64,000 nt of DNA from Phytoseiulus persimilis (Eukaryota > Arthropoda > Arachnida > Mesostigmata > Phytoseiidae): assembly GCA_037576195.1 (NCBI GenBank), contig CM075101.1, positions 30,628,001 through 30,692,000 of the forward strand. The letters are read 5' to 3'. Below the pieces are notes generated by a model, which made no database searches, had not been told where the DNA came from, and saw nothing but the letters and a program-made list of their open reading frames with translations. Shown here piece after piece: positions 11,395-22,430 of this stretch. The position numbers and the translations under genes were made by a program. Position 1 is the first letter of the stretch, and each line of letters opens with the position of its first letter.

Positions 11395-11640
11395 TGCGAG
11401 TCGGCTGAGCGTTCAGCTGCTCTCAAGGTGGACAAACCTCTGTCGTACAGAGCCAGAAACCACCAGAGTTAGCCAGCGGGTGAGCCAAATGCCGGTACAG
11501 CGACTACAGCCGAGTTCTCTTCCCGGTTTCTTCGTTGGCTGGCTGGCTCGCTCATCGCCGACCGACCGACCGACCGGCCGGCTGGCCAACCGACCCGCTG
11601 GTCAGCCAGCGGCTGAAACCTAGAGTATGGCAACGAGCAC
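11395..11640. repeat. Tetranucleotide-phased low-complexity belt 4
   Basis: GGCT, GACC and GCTG words in imperfect tandem are clearest at 11535-11610. Upstream of it on the minus strand is a donor GTAAGTCAGAG at 11345-11350, which could end a non-coding exon lying in the belt. Confidence 0.55.
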
Positions 11641-11876
11641 ACTGGCAAGTGCAGGTAGATCAGGTCCCTCGACCGGACCCAAACGTTCGGGCATGCGGCC
11701 TTGGGGAACTTGGATCGCCGAAAGCCGCGGGGACACCTCACACTCGGGAAGCGCTTCCCCTCTCGTCGCGATCCGCCGTGGAACCGAACGCGAGACTTTC
11801 GCCGCCGCAGTAAGGGCAGAAATGAAGTATCGATATTGGAGGGAGACTCTCGCCGTCGATCGAATTACACGCTGCT

Positions 11877-13601
11877 CTACTGAACAACGATAATTCCGAA
11901 TTTCCGAATAAAAAACTGTTCTGTCATCTCGACGAATCCATCGAACGAGTGTACGATTTCGGTTGTTCCATCCCTGAAATCACACTCATCCCCAATCTCA
12001 TCGAGGAGTTCTGTGTGCACATCGAGCTGGATCGGCTCACTCTTCTTCTCGAATTCATTGTTCAGACACCGAACATTCGCATCGTTCCTTACAACGCTCG
12101 CCGGCAAAGCCATTCTACCCAGCTCCGGCTCAAATAAAAGCAACCCAACGCTCGGATACATCCGAGATCGAAGCCACTTTGAATCGTTAGATCCAGTCGA
12201 TGTCGGAGAACTTCATTGATCCGTATCTGCGCCATGACGGCGATGCAGAGGGGAGGGGGCGGGTCCTTGGGGAAAGGAGCCACCAAGCCATGTCGAAGGG
12301 ACTGGCGGGGAGTGAAGGAACGACGCCGGAGAGGCCGAGCCAGAAGAGTGGAGCCCCGACCGGCTCGAACTGAACGAATGTGAGGTGAACCGGCTGTGAC
12401 GACACACGAGACCAGATGTCGCGTGCGACACCCCACCACTAGCTGCGCTGCTGGCATCACACCGAGCCTCCTGGATCGCGAGGATGCGCCAGACTCTCGC
12501 ACCAGATCCGGCGGTGAATGGCAGTTTGATCGTAGTGAATCGATCCATGACAGGCTAAGAACATTTGCGCTCAGATGCTGAGGATGCCTTCACTTTAACC
12601 GAAAGTTCCAACCCTTCACTGACGTCCGATTCGTGTTCGGCAGCCTGAACAGGACGAGCTTTTCTGAGAAGCTCCTCCTGGACTGGACGGGCGAGCAGCT
12701 CATCACCGAACCTCCAGTCCGCCCGGAGAAAATCTGAATAACGACCGAAATTCTCGTAAACATCGGACCTGAGCCGAGAATCGGATCTGAACCTTGGGCT
12801 CGCGCAGAAGATCATACGGCGCAGGTGTAAAAATTCAAGCAGAGACTGGAGCGCGCTGTCATGCGCCGCTACCTGCATTCGAGTTTGAAATCGCAGTGCT
12901 GCGATAAGATGGCTCGGACTGCTCGGTTCAAAATTCCTCGAGCTCTACGAACTTGCTTCGGAATCGGCAGTCGAATTTCGCATCACCAGGATGTGCCGCA
13001 AGAACGCACCGAGATCATGGATTGGATTCTTTGGAGCATATCGAGTAGAGAGTCAGTTCCTGGTCCGCCGATACACTGCCGAACCAGGTTCCCGAGATGG
13101 ATAAAACTTATCAAGTTGCACCGTGACTATTCGAACGGGATGAATTCCATTTCAGTCGTCGATCCTCTCTATACGGCGGAAAACCACAAGACTCGGACTG
13201 TGTATCGCGTTTTCCGGTAAACAGATGGAGATTCATCAAGCGGTTGGGGTCCCAGCCTTCGGATCCAGATTCGAGGTCCATATTTTGAGCTTGGCCGCTT
13301 CCAGCTGATATGGAAGTATGAATCGACGGCGTCCCGGAAGTCAAAAATTCATCGGAGCGTTTGTCTGGGACAGGCGAGCTCGTGACGGTGGCGATCGAAA
13401 TCGGTGTGGGACTGCGAGTCTCGCAGGCGGTGCGGCTCCTCGGCGAGAGGGAATGGCCCAGCAACTTAAAGCTGGAACCGAGATTTTCTCGGCTGAGAAC
13501 TACGGGGGAAGGGAAGCGTTGCGCGGCGTCGAGCGGAAGCTCCCCTCTTTCCTCATCCTGGAACGTTCCCAGGACCCGTTCGGAAGCGACGAGCGCGTTA
13601 A
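11877..13601 (-). CDS. Unidentified acidic/Ser-Pro-rich protein, last three exons
   Basis: Minus-strand exons 13122-13601, 12594-12733 and 11877-12128 join in frame. The junctions are donor GTGCAA to acceptor TTATTCAG (phase 1) and donor GTGAAG to acceptor TTTTATTTGAG (phase 0), with the stop at 11877. They give about 290 residues: a disordered Ser/Pro/Thr-rich part, then an acidic helical part (DELLARPVQEELLRKARPVQ; HESDVSEGLEL), then an acidic C-terminus (DVHTELLDEIGDECDFRDG). The 5' boundary at 13601 rests on a weak acceptor (GCGGAAG), so the first exon edge is uncertain. Without the second splice the frame would instead stop near 12555. No family is recognised. The coding call rests on composition, codon pattern and matching phases, and the protein is probably intracellular. 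Confidence 0.5.
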
Positions 13602-16472
13602 CTTCCGCAACAGGTTCAATTCACGGGTTCCGTGATCATGCTCTACTTCACACGCCAGAGAGTGATGAGGGCATCCCCCGCAGAATGAACTGTGTGATTC
13701 GGGGGGATATGACGTCTCCAGCGTTCACGTCAGAAAGTGGGCACAGCACTTGGATGCTCTCGCTTCCAGTACTGGACCTGTTCCCTCTTCGTCGGCGGAA
13801 GACGCAACATTCAATGCTTCCGGAAAGTTAGCGACTCCATCGAGTCCAACCAGAGCAGACAGGGAGGAACGGTTTCGACTTCTAATTCGATGATTGCAAC
13901 AGTTGGCTCGGCAAACAGTGGCAGGTGTAAAAAACTCTACAACCGCTCGTCTATCGGCAATAAGGCGTTCACACGAGGCTCGATCTCCCATGCTGCGTGA
14001 GTATGCCTCTCCTTGACGATGGAACAAGCGGGACTCAAGACGTGTAGGGAAAGGACACTCATGACACGGGTAAGTGAAGACTCTTGCGAATCTCGTGATC
14101 CCACTTAAGAATAATTAAAGAGCCTAGATCGAAATGTCGTCGAACCGATTTCCGATAACGTTATCTTGCGTTTTTTTTCCGAAACCCTTCACTCCTCACT
14201 CCCCTCCACTTTTTAGGTTGCCAAGGAAAGCCCAAATTAATGTTGCCGGAACTAGGTTCGATGGATGTCTGGATGCGACTGGAAAATAGCTAGTAGTGAA
14301 TGCATCACTATATTAGTGGGTTGCCGGTAAGCGAGGACTGAGTCGGAATTATGACTACGGAATCATGCATGTATTCAATTGCTTCCAACGCAACGGGATG
14401 TAATCAGTGTTCTCGTCTCTGCATTCTGTATATGGTCACTCCTGTCACCCTCTGCTCTCATTATTAACGTTTCCAGACCATCCAGAAGTCTCATTTCAAT
14501 CAGGATCGGAATTCCGGAAAGTGGAGTCGAGTCGGAAATGAACTCCGGTGTATTGAACCGAGGCATACCCGTCTCAGCTCCATCATGTTTCCGAAAATCG
14601 TGGGGCCTTCCAGAGCTGTACGCCACTGGTCGCAGTTCGCGGCCAATCTATCGGAACGGCCGAGAAAGTTAGAACTGAGAGTGCGACTCGTTTTCCAGTT
14701 AGCTGTCGTCCGAGACATGAAAAGTTAGCCCCTAGGAAGAGCTTCCGGAAAAGTTGTCCAGGTCGTTTTTCTGCGAAATTTCCAAACCAACCTCAGCCAT
14801 CCTCCGAGAAACGGTCTGTCAGGCCGCTATGTGCTTCGGAAGAATGAGTGCTCCAGCTCTTTGAAATCGCTGTGTAGCATAGTCCACAAGCATTCCAGAT
14901 AAAATCCGCACACATCATCAGTCATGATCATGACTAGCTTCAGGCTACATCCGCTCAATATCTTAACGGCGTTTCCCGTGATCAATGAGGACTTATCTGG
15001 AATGGACGAAATGACCCGAAGGGATCTCCGCTTCTCCCATCACAAAGATATTCGGTGAAGTGGAATGGTTCAGCTATTTTGAACTTTTTTGGGTGGGATT
15101 TCTTCCTTGGTGTCGCCGTCGCAGTGACCGTGATCTCAGATGAAGCGTTCAAGAGTCAACAGCCATATCCTTTCGCAAAGTCAGGTAGTCGTTATGACGG
15201 CGAACGTTGTCCCTAGGAGCGAAAAGCACCGCGAGCGTTCTCCCTCGATCGAAAAGCAACAAAGTACTGCGATAGGGAGCATTGTCCATGGCTCAGACTC
15301 CAGGACTGGCAACTAAGGGTGTCCCTGGGGAGAGGGCCGGTCTCTCATTTTGTGGAGCGCCGTAACCTCCGACATCTCGCAGCGGCTCGTTAATAGCCTC
15401 ATAATTGTCGATACATACTACCCGTCCTTGATTTCGATGAAAATATCTTACGGAACGGCGCGTGGAACCGATTACGTCGAAGCAGCGAAAATTGTCGTCA
15501 CAGTCAATTTCTTCACTTGTCTCAAAGAATCTCTGAAACGGGATGGAAGCGCATCGCTGGCCTCAACCGATTCAGTGACGCCTCGACATGGAGGGTGATG
15601 CGAAGTATATTACTGAATTTCGCTCCAGAACCAAGGGTCCGTTCGACGTATCGGAGGTCCCGTTGTTTAACCTTCCTTTGAACGTTTTTGGTATGGCTCT
15701 AATCTTCAGGAATTCCGTGAAAGACCGCACACCGGAGTAGGTCATAATCATAATCTCGATCATGAATAACATTATGATTTCGATCAGTATGAGAAATGAT
15801 TATGATCCGGGTGTTTTCTCGCGATCGAAAGCTGGGAGGATGACGCGTGTTTAGACTGTCATTCGCGCCGATCGGTGAAGAAGTTTCCGAGAGCGGCTCA
15901 AAGTTACCGAAAGCAACCGATCGAGATCGTAAGATTCAATTTGGAGGATGACCCCTCACATTTGCCATCTAACAGAGCTAGAGTCGCTTCTCATCTCAAA
16001 AGATGGTCAGCAATCGTATCGGCCTGGAACCGCCTGATTTTGTGACAACGTCTCATCATCGATGCGTTTCGACCGTGTCTTCCCGGGATGTCGGGCTCGG
16101 AAAGAATTCCGATGGTGAAAAGTTTTTGGACCGAACCAAGCTATCGGGTGTCCCGTTTCCGCGTCGATCCGACGACTTTTCCCCCACCCGGAAATCACGC
16201 TGTTTTAGGTATAGGATTCTAGACGAAAGACCTCGATTTTCGGGTGAAGACGTAGTCGCATCGACGGGGCAATTACGTAGCCGGGTACTTCGGATCGATT
16301 TTTTTCCAGTGGAAACGCACCCAAGACTATATTCTGACAAATAATCGGCGATCCTCAGTCTGATACGATCGGTTGTCCTTTCTCGGGCCCTGGAGAGATT
16401 CTCGCTCTCTTCGATGGGCAATGAGTGGAATCCTTCTCTGCTTGGACCATACCGAAACGCGTGTCAGTCGTT
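13602..16472. other. Intergenic or intron, no gene recognised
   Basis: The block 13740-14000 is open on both strands with protein-like composition (plus frame ending at a GTGAGT donor at 14000; minus frame with NFPEALNVASSADEEGTGP), but neither can be tied to another exon. 14001-15735 shows nothing. 15735-15815 is an AT-rich stretch of repeated ATCATGATT-like words. Confidence 0.35.
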
Positions 16473-17076
16473 TTGAGTGCGGATCGATTTGAGCGCAGGA
16501 TCGATTTGAGCGCAGGATCGATTTGAGCGCAGTTGATTTGAGCGCAGTCGATTTGAGCGCAGTCGATTTGAGCGCACTTGATTTGAGCGCGACGAATTCA
16601 CTCGCGCTGCTTTGTATGTAGAGTATGATATGGAGGAAGAGGAAAATCCCCCACCTTTCCGCCGATTGCAGACTACTCGATGAACAGAGAATGTACGGTT
16701 GCTCGGGATAATATGGAGAGGAGAATTTGGACGACGGCATGAGATACCTCGGTGACGACATTCCCTCGATGAATCAGACGAAGGAACATAGCTTGGCTCG
16801 AGAAGGAGAAATGTTTCTGATGGGGTTAGGTTAGGTTTCTCCTCTCCATATTCGTCATCCGATCGAATTCCACCGAGCAACCGTACTTTGTTTGTTGGTC
16901 GAGTAGTCTGCAATCGAACGATGGGTGGGGGATTTTACTCTTCCTCTATCTCACATTCCACACTCACAGCAGTGCGAATGAATTCGTTGCGCTCAAATCA
17001 ACTGCGCTTAGATCGACCTCGCTCAAATCAAGTGCGCTCAAATCGATGCTGCGCTCAAATCGATCCGGGCTCAAAT
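16473..17076. mobile_element. Foldback element with iterated TTTGAGCGCA arms
   Basis: Two long inverted arms, about 16473-16716 and 16831-17076, flank a spacer of about 115 bp. The inner parts match as reverse complements: GATTGCAGACTACTCGA at about 16662 and its complement TCGAGTAGTCTGCAATC at about 16899; TACGGTTGCTCGG and its complement; ATGGAGAGGAGAA and its complement around 16717 and 16839. The outer part of each arm is an array of about eight copies of ATTTGAGCGCAG, or CTGCGCTCAAAT on the right. The arms are diverged, so the element is old. No transposase is present. It is a non-autonomous foldback-type or MITE-like insertion; superfamily not determined. Confidence 0.8.
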
Positions 17077-17194
17077 CGAGTAGCACCACCGAAACGAACT
17101 CGATCAGCTCATAATCACGAATATTCCCAAGTCAGCGATAAAGTTCTGGTGTCAATTCACCCCGTCTCAGAGTCCCCCAAGAGTGATAATTGAG

Positions 17195-17830
17195 AAGCAC
17201 AACTCGAACGTGATTGATCATCATGGCTCGATCATGATTGACGATTATAGGTAGTGAAGGTAATCATGGTTCGATTGTAATTACCCTGAAATCCCGCAGA
17301 TAACGAACCTTTTTTTTCCGACTTTTTTCTAGAAAACCGTATCAGATAACGAACTTTCCAGATGACGAACTTGGCAGAGAACGAACTTATCAGATAACGA
17401 ACTTGGCAGAAACGAACTTCTCAGATAACATACTTGGCAGATAAAGAACTTATCAGATAACGAACTTTCCGACGATCGAACGAACGATCATAAATGGTAA
17501 GGATCTGCCATGTTCGTTATCTGATGAGTTCGTTATCTGCCAGGTTCGTTATCTGATAAGTTCGTTATCTGCCAAGTTCGTTATCTGAGAAGTTCGTTTT
17601 CTGCCAAGTTCGTTATCTGTCAAGTTCGTTAGGCAAAAAGTTCGTTATCTGATAAGTTCTTTATCTGCGGGATTTCAGGGTAGTTGAAATAATCAAGATA
17701 TGATTGGTGGAATGGACAAACTTTGATTATGATTCACAGTAATAACTGGGTCAGGTCCATGAATAATTTACATAATCAGGATAGGATCGTTAGAAAGATC
17801 ATAACTTGATGATGATGCTCAACCCTGCGC
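17195..17830. repeat. AT-rich ATCATGATT-type degenerate repeat hosting the MITE
   Basis: On both sides of the TA-flanked MITE (17195-17280 and 17690-17815) the DNA consists of repeated variants of TGATCATGATT and TGATTATGATT. The same words occur at 15735-15815. The simplest reading is a pre-existing AT-rich repeat into which the MITE inserted. Confidence 0.5.
17284..17680. mobile_element. MITE with TA flanks and tandem GATAACGAAC repeats
   Basis: The ends are inverted copies starting CCCTGAAATCCCGCAGATAA; the right end reads TTTATCTGCGGGATTTCAGGG. Each end is directly flanked by TA (17282-17283 and 17681-17682), as expected for a Tc1/mariner-type target-site duplication. The 397-bp interior is nearly all spaced copies of GATAACGAACTT on the left and the reverse complement AAGTTCGTTATC on the right, meeting at a palindromic centre near 17470-17500. 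The whole element can therefore fold into one long hairpin. No ORF for a transposase. The superfamily call is inference from the TA flanks. Confidence 0.85.
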
Positions 17831-18097
17831 AAGCATACAGTCGGGCGCTCATGAACAACGCTGACCGATAGTCCCATACGAGGTGGCCAGAAAACCGCTT
17901 CGAGTCATCTCGTTCCCTCGAGAGATAGCGAGCGATCATATAACTAATTTCCTTGGAAAAAGGCGTGCTTCCAGGAATCAGGGGAAAAAAGGATCGAACC
18001 GGTAAATCAATATTCAGGTCGTTCCGCCATACCTGAGTATTTATCAGCGAAAATACCATCGGTTCCGCTCCGTTGAAATTTACGAGAGAGCATGCGA

Positions 18098-18149
18098 GGG
18101 GGCTGAGGCCGAAGTTACGAAACGGGGGCTGAGGCCGAAGTCACGAAAC
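18098..18149. repeat. 26-bp direct tandem duplication
   Basis: Two adjacent 26-bp copies (18098-18123 and 18124-18149) beginning GGGGGCTGAGGCCGAAG differ at one base. The copies sit just upstream of a GC-rich block (18160-18560) with overlapping ORFs on both strands that I could not assign. Confidence 0.9.
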
Positions 18150-18994
18150 GGCAGCGTGAGGTGCCGAGCGGGACTCAAGTGTGCCACGGAGGAGCAAGGA
18201 GAGAGGGAGGGGTGCCGCGAGTGCGTTGGTCACCGAAGCGTTCCTTGAGGACGCCCTGGACATCGTGCGTCAGCGAAAAAAAAACCACGCGACGTACGCG
18301 ATTAGCGGAGATTCTCGAACGGAATCCAGCCAGCTCGAGGCGTCCGGGCCGTCGGGTGGATGAGCAAGTAGATCCGGCACGGTCTCCACGGCAGCTCCAG
18401 CGACGAGAAAAAAAGTCGGGGTCGCGTCGTGAGTTATACTCATGTCGCCGCATGGTGGCCGTCGACGAGCTCGTCCGATCTGAGGTTGTTCCTTCATGGC
18501 TGCGAATGGGAAGGAACTTGGAGACCCGTGTGCCGATGATGGAAGATAGGGGAGGATGCCTGAAACGAGTCATTTCTGAGCATTTGATCTCGGCGGCTCG
18601 TTATATCGTATTCAACATTCCGTTGAGAGTGTCCTACTTCTCTCAAATTCAACGCCTTTTGTAGGAGTCTTTGACCAAAACGAAGAGAGAGGAGTGGGAC
18701 CGCCGTGGAAACCCGTTGCTCGTGGCGGGTTGTCGAGGGACACGGAGACAACAAGACCGGGTATCTCACCGTAACAAATTCTCCGACGCGCACAGTACCA
18801 CACTTTCGATCCGGATTACTCAATCGATCCCGGCAAGGACGACGCTGTGAAGTGAATGCGGTCACGACTTCTACACAGGCACCGAGGAAGCGCAACGCAT
18901 GGAGCAAACTGCATTTTAACATTGCTAGATTTTCGCCTAGAGAACCGTGATGGTACAAAACTCTCGACCATACTCAAACAGAAAAAAAAAAACA

Positions 18995-19000
18995 TTTATT
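18995..19000 (-). terminator. Polyadenylation signal AATAAA
   Basis: TTTATT on the plus strand reads AATAAA on the minus strand, 60 bases downstream of the four-pass membrane protein stop codon. Confidence 0.7.
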
Positions 19001-19059
19001 GTCTTCCTGCACTTCATTGGTTGGTAATCTTCTCGCCAAAACTTCCTGTGCTCGCCTCT

Positions 19060-19434
19060 CTAATTTGAGTCGGCGTTATCGCCGAAGCCGTATAGGAAGT
19101 TGCTCATATGAACTCCGGCCGCTATCAATCCCCCCGTTGCGGCAAGTGATAGAGTGGGTGTCAGTTCTCCCGATGTATAAACTGCTAAGGAGAACGTAAG
19201 GTACATCACTGTCGCACTTATGGAAACCGCTATGACGTACTTCGTAGATACCGTGGGAGAGGAGCACGTGTCCAGAACTGGGATGAGAATTCCGGTCACC
19301 AGACAGAAATACGCAGTAGAGCAGAGAAGCATCACGGACTTTCCTGCGGTATTGAAGCAGCACAACCCAACAATGGCGAGAGCAAAGGCGAGCTCGATGA
19401 AGGAGAAGACTGATTGTACTGATGTCTTCTGCAT
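19060..19434 (-). CDS. Small four-pass membrane protein
   Basis: This intronless 124-residue protein is taken from the ATG at 19434; the longer frame begins at a non-ATG codon. Four hydrophobic segments are visible, in order: SFIELAFALAIVGLCCF, VMLLCSTAYFCLVTGILIPV, YVIAVSISATVMYLTFSLAV, and a weaker one with LSLAATGGLIAAGVHMSNFL. Short loops and a cytosolic-looking N-terminus fit a MARVEL-like tetraspan topology, but no diagnostic motif allows a family call. A minus-strand AATAAA at 18995-19000, 60 bases past the stop, supports a real transcript. The role is probably in membrane trafficking or junctions, which is inference only. Confidence 0.65.
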   Translation of the reverse strand: MQKTSVQSVFSFIELAFALAIVGLCCFNTAGKSVMLLCSTAYFCLVTGILIPVLDTCSSPTVSTKYVIAVSISATVMYLTFSLAVYTSGELTPTLSLAATGGLIAAGVHMSNFLYGFGDNADSN

Positions 19435-19464
19435 CACTCTTCGCGAGTTGCTGCTCGACAGCAC

Positions 19465-20810
19465 TAAACTTCGTTATCTGACGTGTCTATGAAAATGATG
19501 CTGGCCCTGCGGGCAATGTAATTCTCAGAACCGAATTGGTTTCCCTCTATCTCGAGAGTGTGCGGCGTACGGTGGGTTCGAAAATAATCAAAGAGCTCTT
19601 AGGTCGCATTCGGCGCTAGGGGAGACCTTTGAGAACCGATCCCATAGACGGACTCGCCTTGCCCTGACAAGACACCAGATCATGTCTCTGTGATGCTCAA
19701 TAGAGCCCCCCATCAGGGGAACCTACAAGTCTACGAGTGCCTACGACACCGTTTCGAGGGCCTACGAGACCATCTTCGAGAGTCCACAAGACCGTTTACG
19801 GTGGAGTATAGATGAAAACTCTGATGATCTTATACATCGCAAAAAAGCATCGATAGCCACAGAACAATACTGTCGCGATTGAGTGAATAACTCATGGGAG
19901 CTCCACCTGAATCTGCACCCAAAGTTCCTGCGCCAAAATGTCCGTTGGGCCGAAATGTCTGCGCCAAAATGTCCGGGTCCGAACCTTACACAACGAACTG
20001 ACTAGGCAGCGGTCAACTAGAGTCGGAAGGGCGAGAAGATCGGACACGGGCCAGAACGATTGTATGGAGAAACTCGGACAAAACCGGGGACTGTCGAGAA
20101 CCGTGTTCCGGAGTGGCATTTGAGGAATGATGGAAGCTTCCCGCACGCGAATGACTGGCAATCTCAAGGAATTCCTAGCTCCTGTTCACGGAGCTACGAA
20201 TAAAGTGAACGAAGTCGTGCTGAGTACGAGCGAGCACGGAGAAAATGACCTCGCAACCGGAAAGCAGGACTCGAAAAACTGGCCGGATACCAGCGCTACG
20301 GAACGATGAGCACGCTGTGCGGACTGGAAATAGATTCGTCCCCGATAGAAAAATGCTCTAATTGGTCAAGAGCCTGCGCATCCAATCTCGATCAGGATAG
20401 ATCGGAGTCTCCGAAGAGGGAGGTCGGGCGGGAGTGGGACACGCATGCGGCCCTAACTTCATGAGTGTATCTCATATAGAATCATACCAGCGGTTGGGAG
20501 TAAAATCTCGGTAATCAAGTGCGAATGCTGGAGACCCGAAAAATCCATCAAAATGCGACCAGACCAGTTTCTCACATCCAAACCAGGGTTCTGGTTCTAA
20601 CTGAGCTCGATGGACACACGAACGGCTTCGACGGAATCCAGCGATTCAATCCGATGTAGGCTGAGTAGACTCTCAAGGCAACCTCTAACCTTAATACCAG
20701 GCGTCGAGCCACGGCCATCATCTAGCAAATCAGATTCCGTTCCCTATCCAGTCTCTCAAACGTGCGACGGAGGAATCAGACAAGAGTGAGTCCAACTCGA
20801 TCAGATTGAA
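19465..20810. other. Intergenic, no gene recognised
   Basis: Between the membrane protein and the trihelix gene I see only short overlapping ORFs and no splice pairs or motifs. A mildly repetitive set of phrases (CGCCAAAATGTCCG twice near 19930-19975; CTACGAGACC-like words near 19740-19790) is present. Confidence 0.45.
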
Positions 20811-20816
20811 TTTATT
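20811..20816 (-). terminator. Polyadenylation signal AATAAA
   Basis: AATAAA on the minus strand, 48 bases past the stop of the trihelix gene. Confidence 0.7.
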
Positions 20817-20863
20817 GACAGAATTTCCCATCGAAGCGATAGCTTCATAACAAGACCGCAGCT

Positions 20864-22430
20864 TCATCTCGTGGCGGCTTCCAGAGGTACAGCAGCATTA
20901 GACAGACGTATTTTCTTTCGAAAATTGAAAACGTAGCCCAGAATATCCTGCATGGCCCGATCCCTGAGCGTCGCCGCGAGACCATCGACCAGCTTCGCTA
21001 GGTAAGCCGTGAATTCTTCCTGGGCGGGCTCAGGGGGCTCGAGCTGGATCACAGACGGAGGTCCAGGACCGTCGTCCTCTGTCTCACTCGCGGGGGGCTC
21101 GTTGGCACGGTGCTCTCTCTTCTCTGTAGACGACAAAAAGACTCATTGAATATCGGCAGCGGTGAATCCACGCGAAGATATTCCAAAATGTCGAGACACT
21201 GGGATCAAAACACATCACGGACTTTTGGCGATTTGACTGGGTGTCAACGGAACTCCGGAGGGCAGAGGGTCTTCCCATAAGACAGCGTGGAGCTCATTGA
21301 ACAAGGGACAGTCGCTCCAACGAGAGGCCTCATCCTTACTCAGGAGCATCGCTCGCTGATATTTGATCCGAAGGAAACGAAACCTTCCAGAAGAAAGCAA
21401 GAATTGTTCCAGATGAGTTGCATCATTCTTTCACTCTCTTCCCTCTTGCAATAGACTCATATCTCCTCGAAATATCTCGTCGCTCCTCTTCGACTCTTTG
21501 ACGAACGATTCAGAGTACCGACAGCCGCTGAAGCGGAGGTCAGAGCGAGTCTGAAAAACGGGAAGGCTACCTCGAATAACAGTGGGATCCATTCATTGAG
21601 AACGTGGGGATTTCTTGGCGTATCAGGTCCGCTATTCTTTCCCAAGACGATGTGGTCAGGTTAGCGTTTTTTTGACGTTTCCTGAAATTGCCGTAGTGGT
21701 GCAACAGTCTCCTTGTATCCCCCTGTTTCCAAACCATTCGAGACTCCCTGGATAATCTCTGTACATCTGGAATGCTCGAATGTCCGGTTGCTGTAAAACT
21801 CCTCCGGGAATTCCATTATTCTGCTATCGCAACGGCTCTTGCACACGCTTGCATAGGACAGCCGACTGATTCACCTCTGGCAGTTATGGAATCTCCGTCA
21901 CCATAATCTTGGGCTAGAATCGTTTTGATTTTATAGAACAGGGGATGCGATTTTCTGAATTGCTCTCCGTCGACTTCGCCTTCCTTGACTTCTTTCTCCG
22001 CACGCCGATATCCTCTCATCAGCACTTTCCACCTAGAACAGAAAGAAACTCGTCATAAATATATCCCCAGTGATCTGGTTTAGCCAGGAGCATGGGATGA
22101 TCGAGCCTCCGCGTCTAGGCAGCTCGACGCAAAGGATCAGAGGAAAGTCCCACGGAGCCTTACTTATTTTCGCAATGGCAGCCTTTCAGTTGGAGTCCAG
22201 TTTCCCTGTTTAGCTTCTGAGCGATTTCCTCCCACAGCCTCTTCCTCACCAGCCCTCTCGTTAGGAACTTCGACCTCTCTTTCTCGAAGATATCCAACAA
22301 CATCCTTACGTGCGATTCGCTCCAATCCGGAACGGATTTCGTGACACTCGCTAGAATTAACGGAACATCAATCCAGGTTCAGAGGATGGCGGTCGGATCC
22401 TATCCGCTTCGTCACGTTACTTCGGGACAT
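20864..22430 (-). CDS. Trihelix (Myb/SANT-like) DNA-binding protein
   Basis: I read four exons: 22421-22430 (MSR), 22164-22350, 21875-22032 and 20864-21123, giving 204 residues with phases consistent at each junction (donors GTAACG, GTAAGG, GTGAAT; acceptors TTAATTCTAG, TTCTGTTCTAG, GTCGTCTACAG). Residues about 10-90 form a Myb/SANT-like trihelix domain of the Myb_DNA-bind_4 type: VPDWSESHVRMLLDIF, KRLWEEIAQKLN, then the hallmark CENKWKVLMRGYRRAEKE. A Pro/Glu-rich linker leads to a C-terminal helix pair (EEFTAYLAKLVDGL, RDRAMQDILGYVFNFRKKI) resembling a BESS-type dimerisation motif. It is likely a nuclear DNA-binding regulator or domesticated transposon-associated protein. The ten-base first exon is the weakest part; an alternative first exon could lie near 22858. 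Confidence 0.75.

Noticed and set aside
16473..17680. Spaced short repeats resembling a CRISPR array
   Set aside because: Repeats occur in opposite orientations in two arms of palindromic elements, spacers are not unique, and the DNA is animal.
18161..18958. Overlapping ORFs of 130-167 residues on both strands
   Set aside because: Arg/Ser-heavy, mutually overlapping, no domain; a short plus segment (LEDALDIVRQRKKNHATYAI) is mildly protein-like but has no start or splice support.
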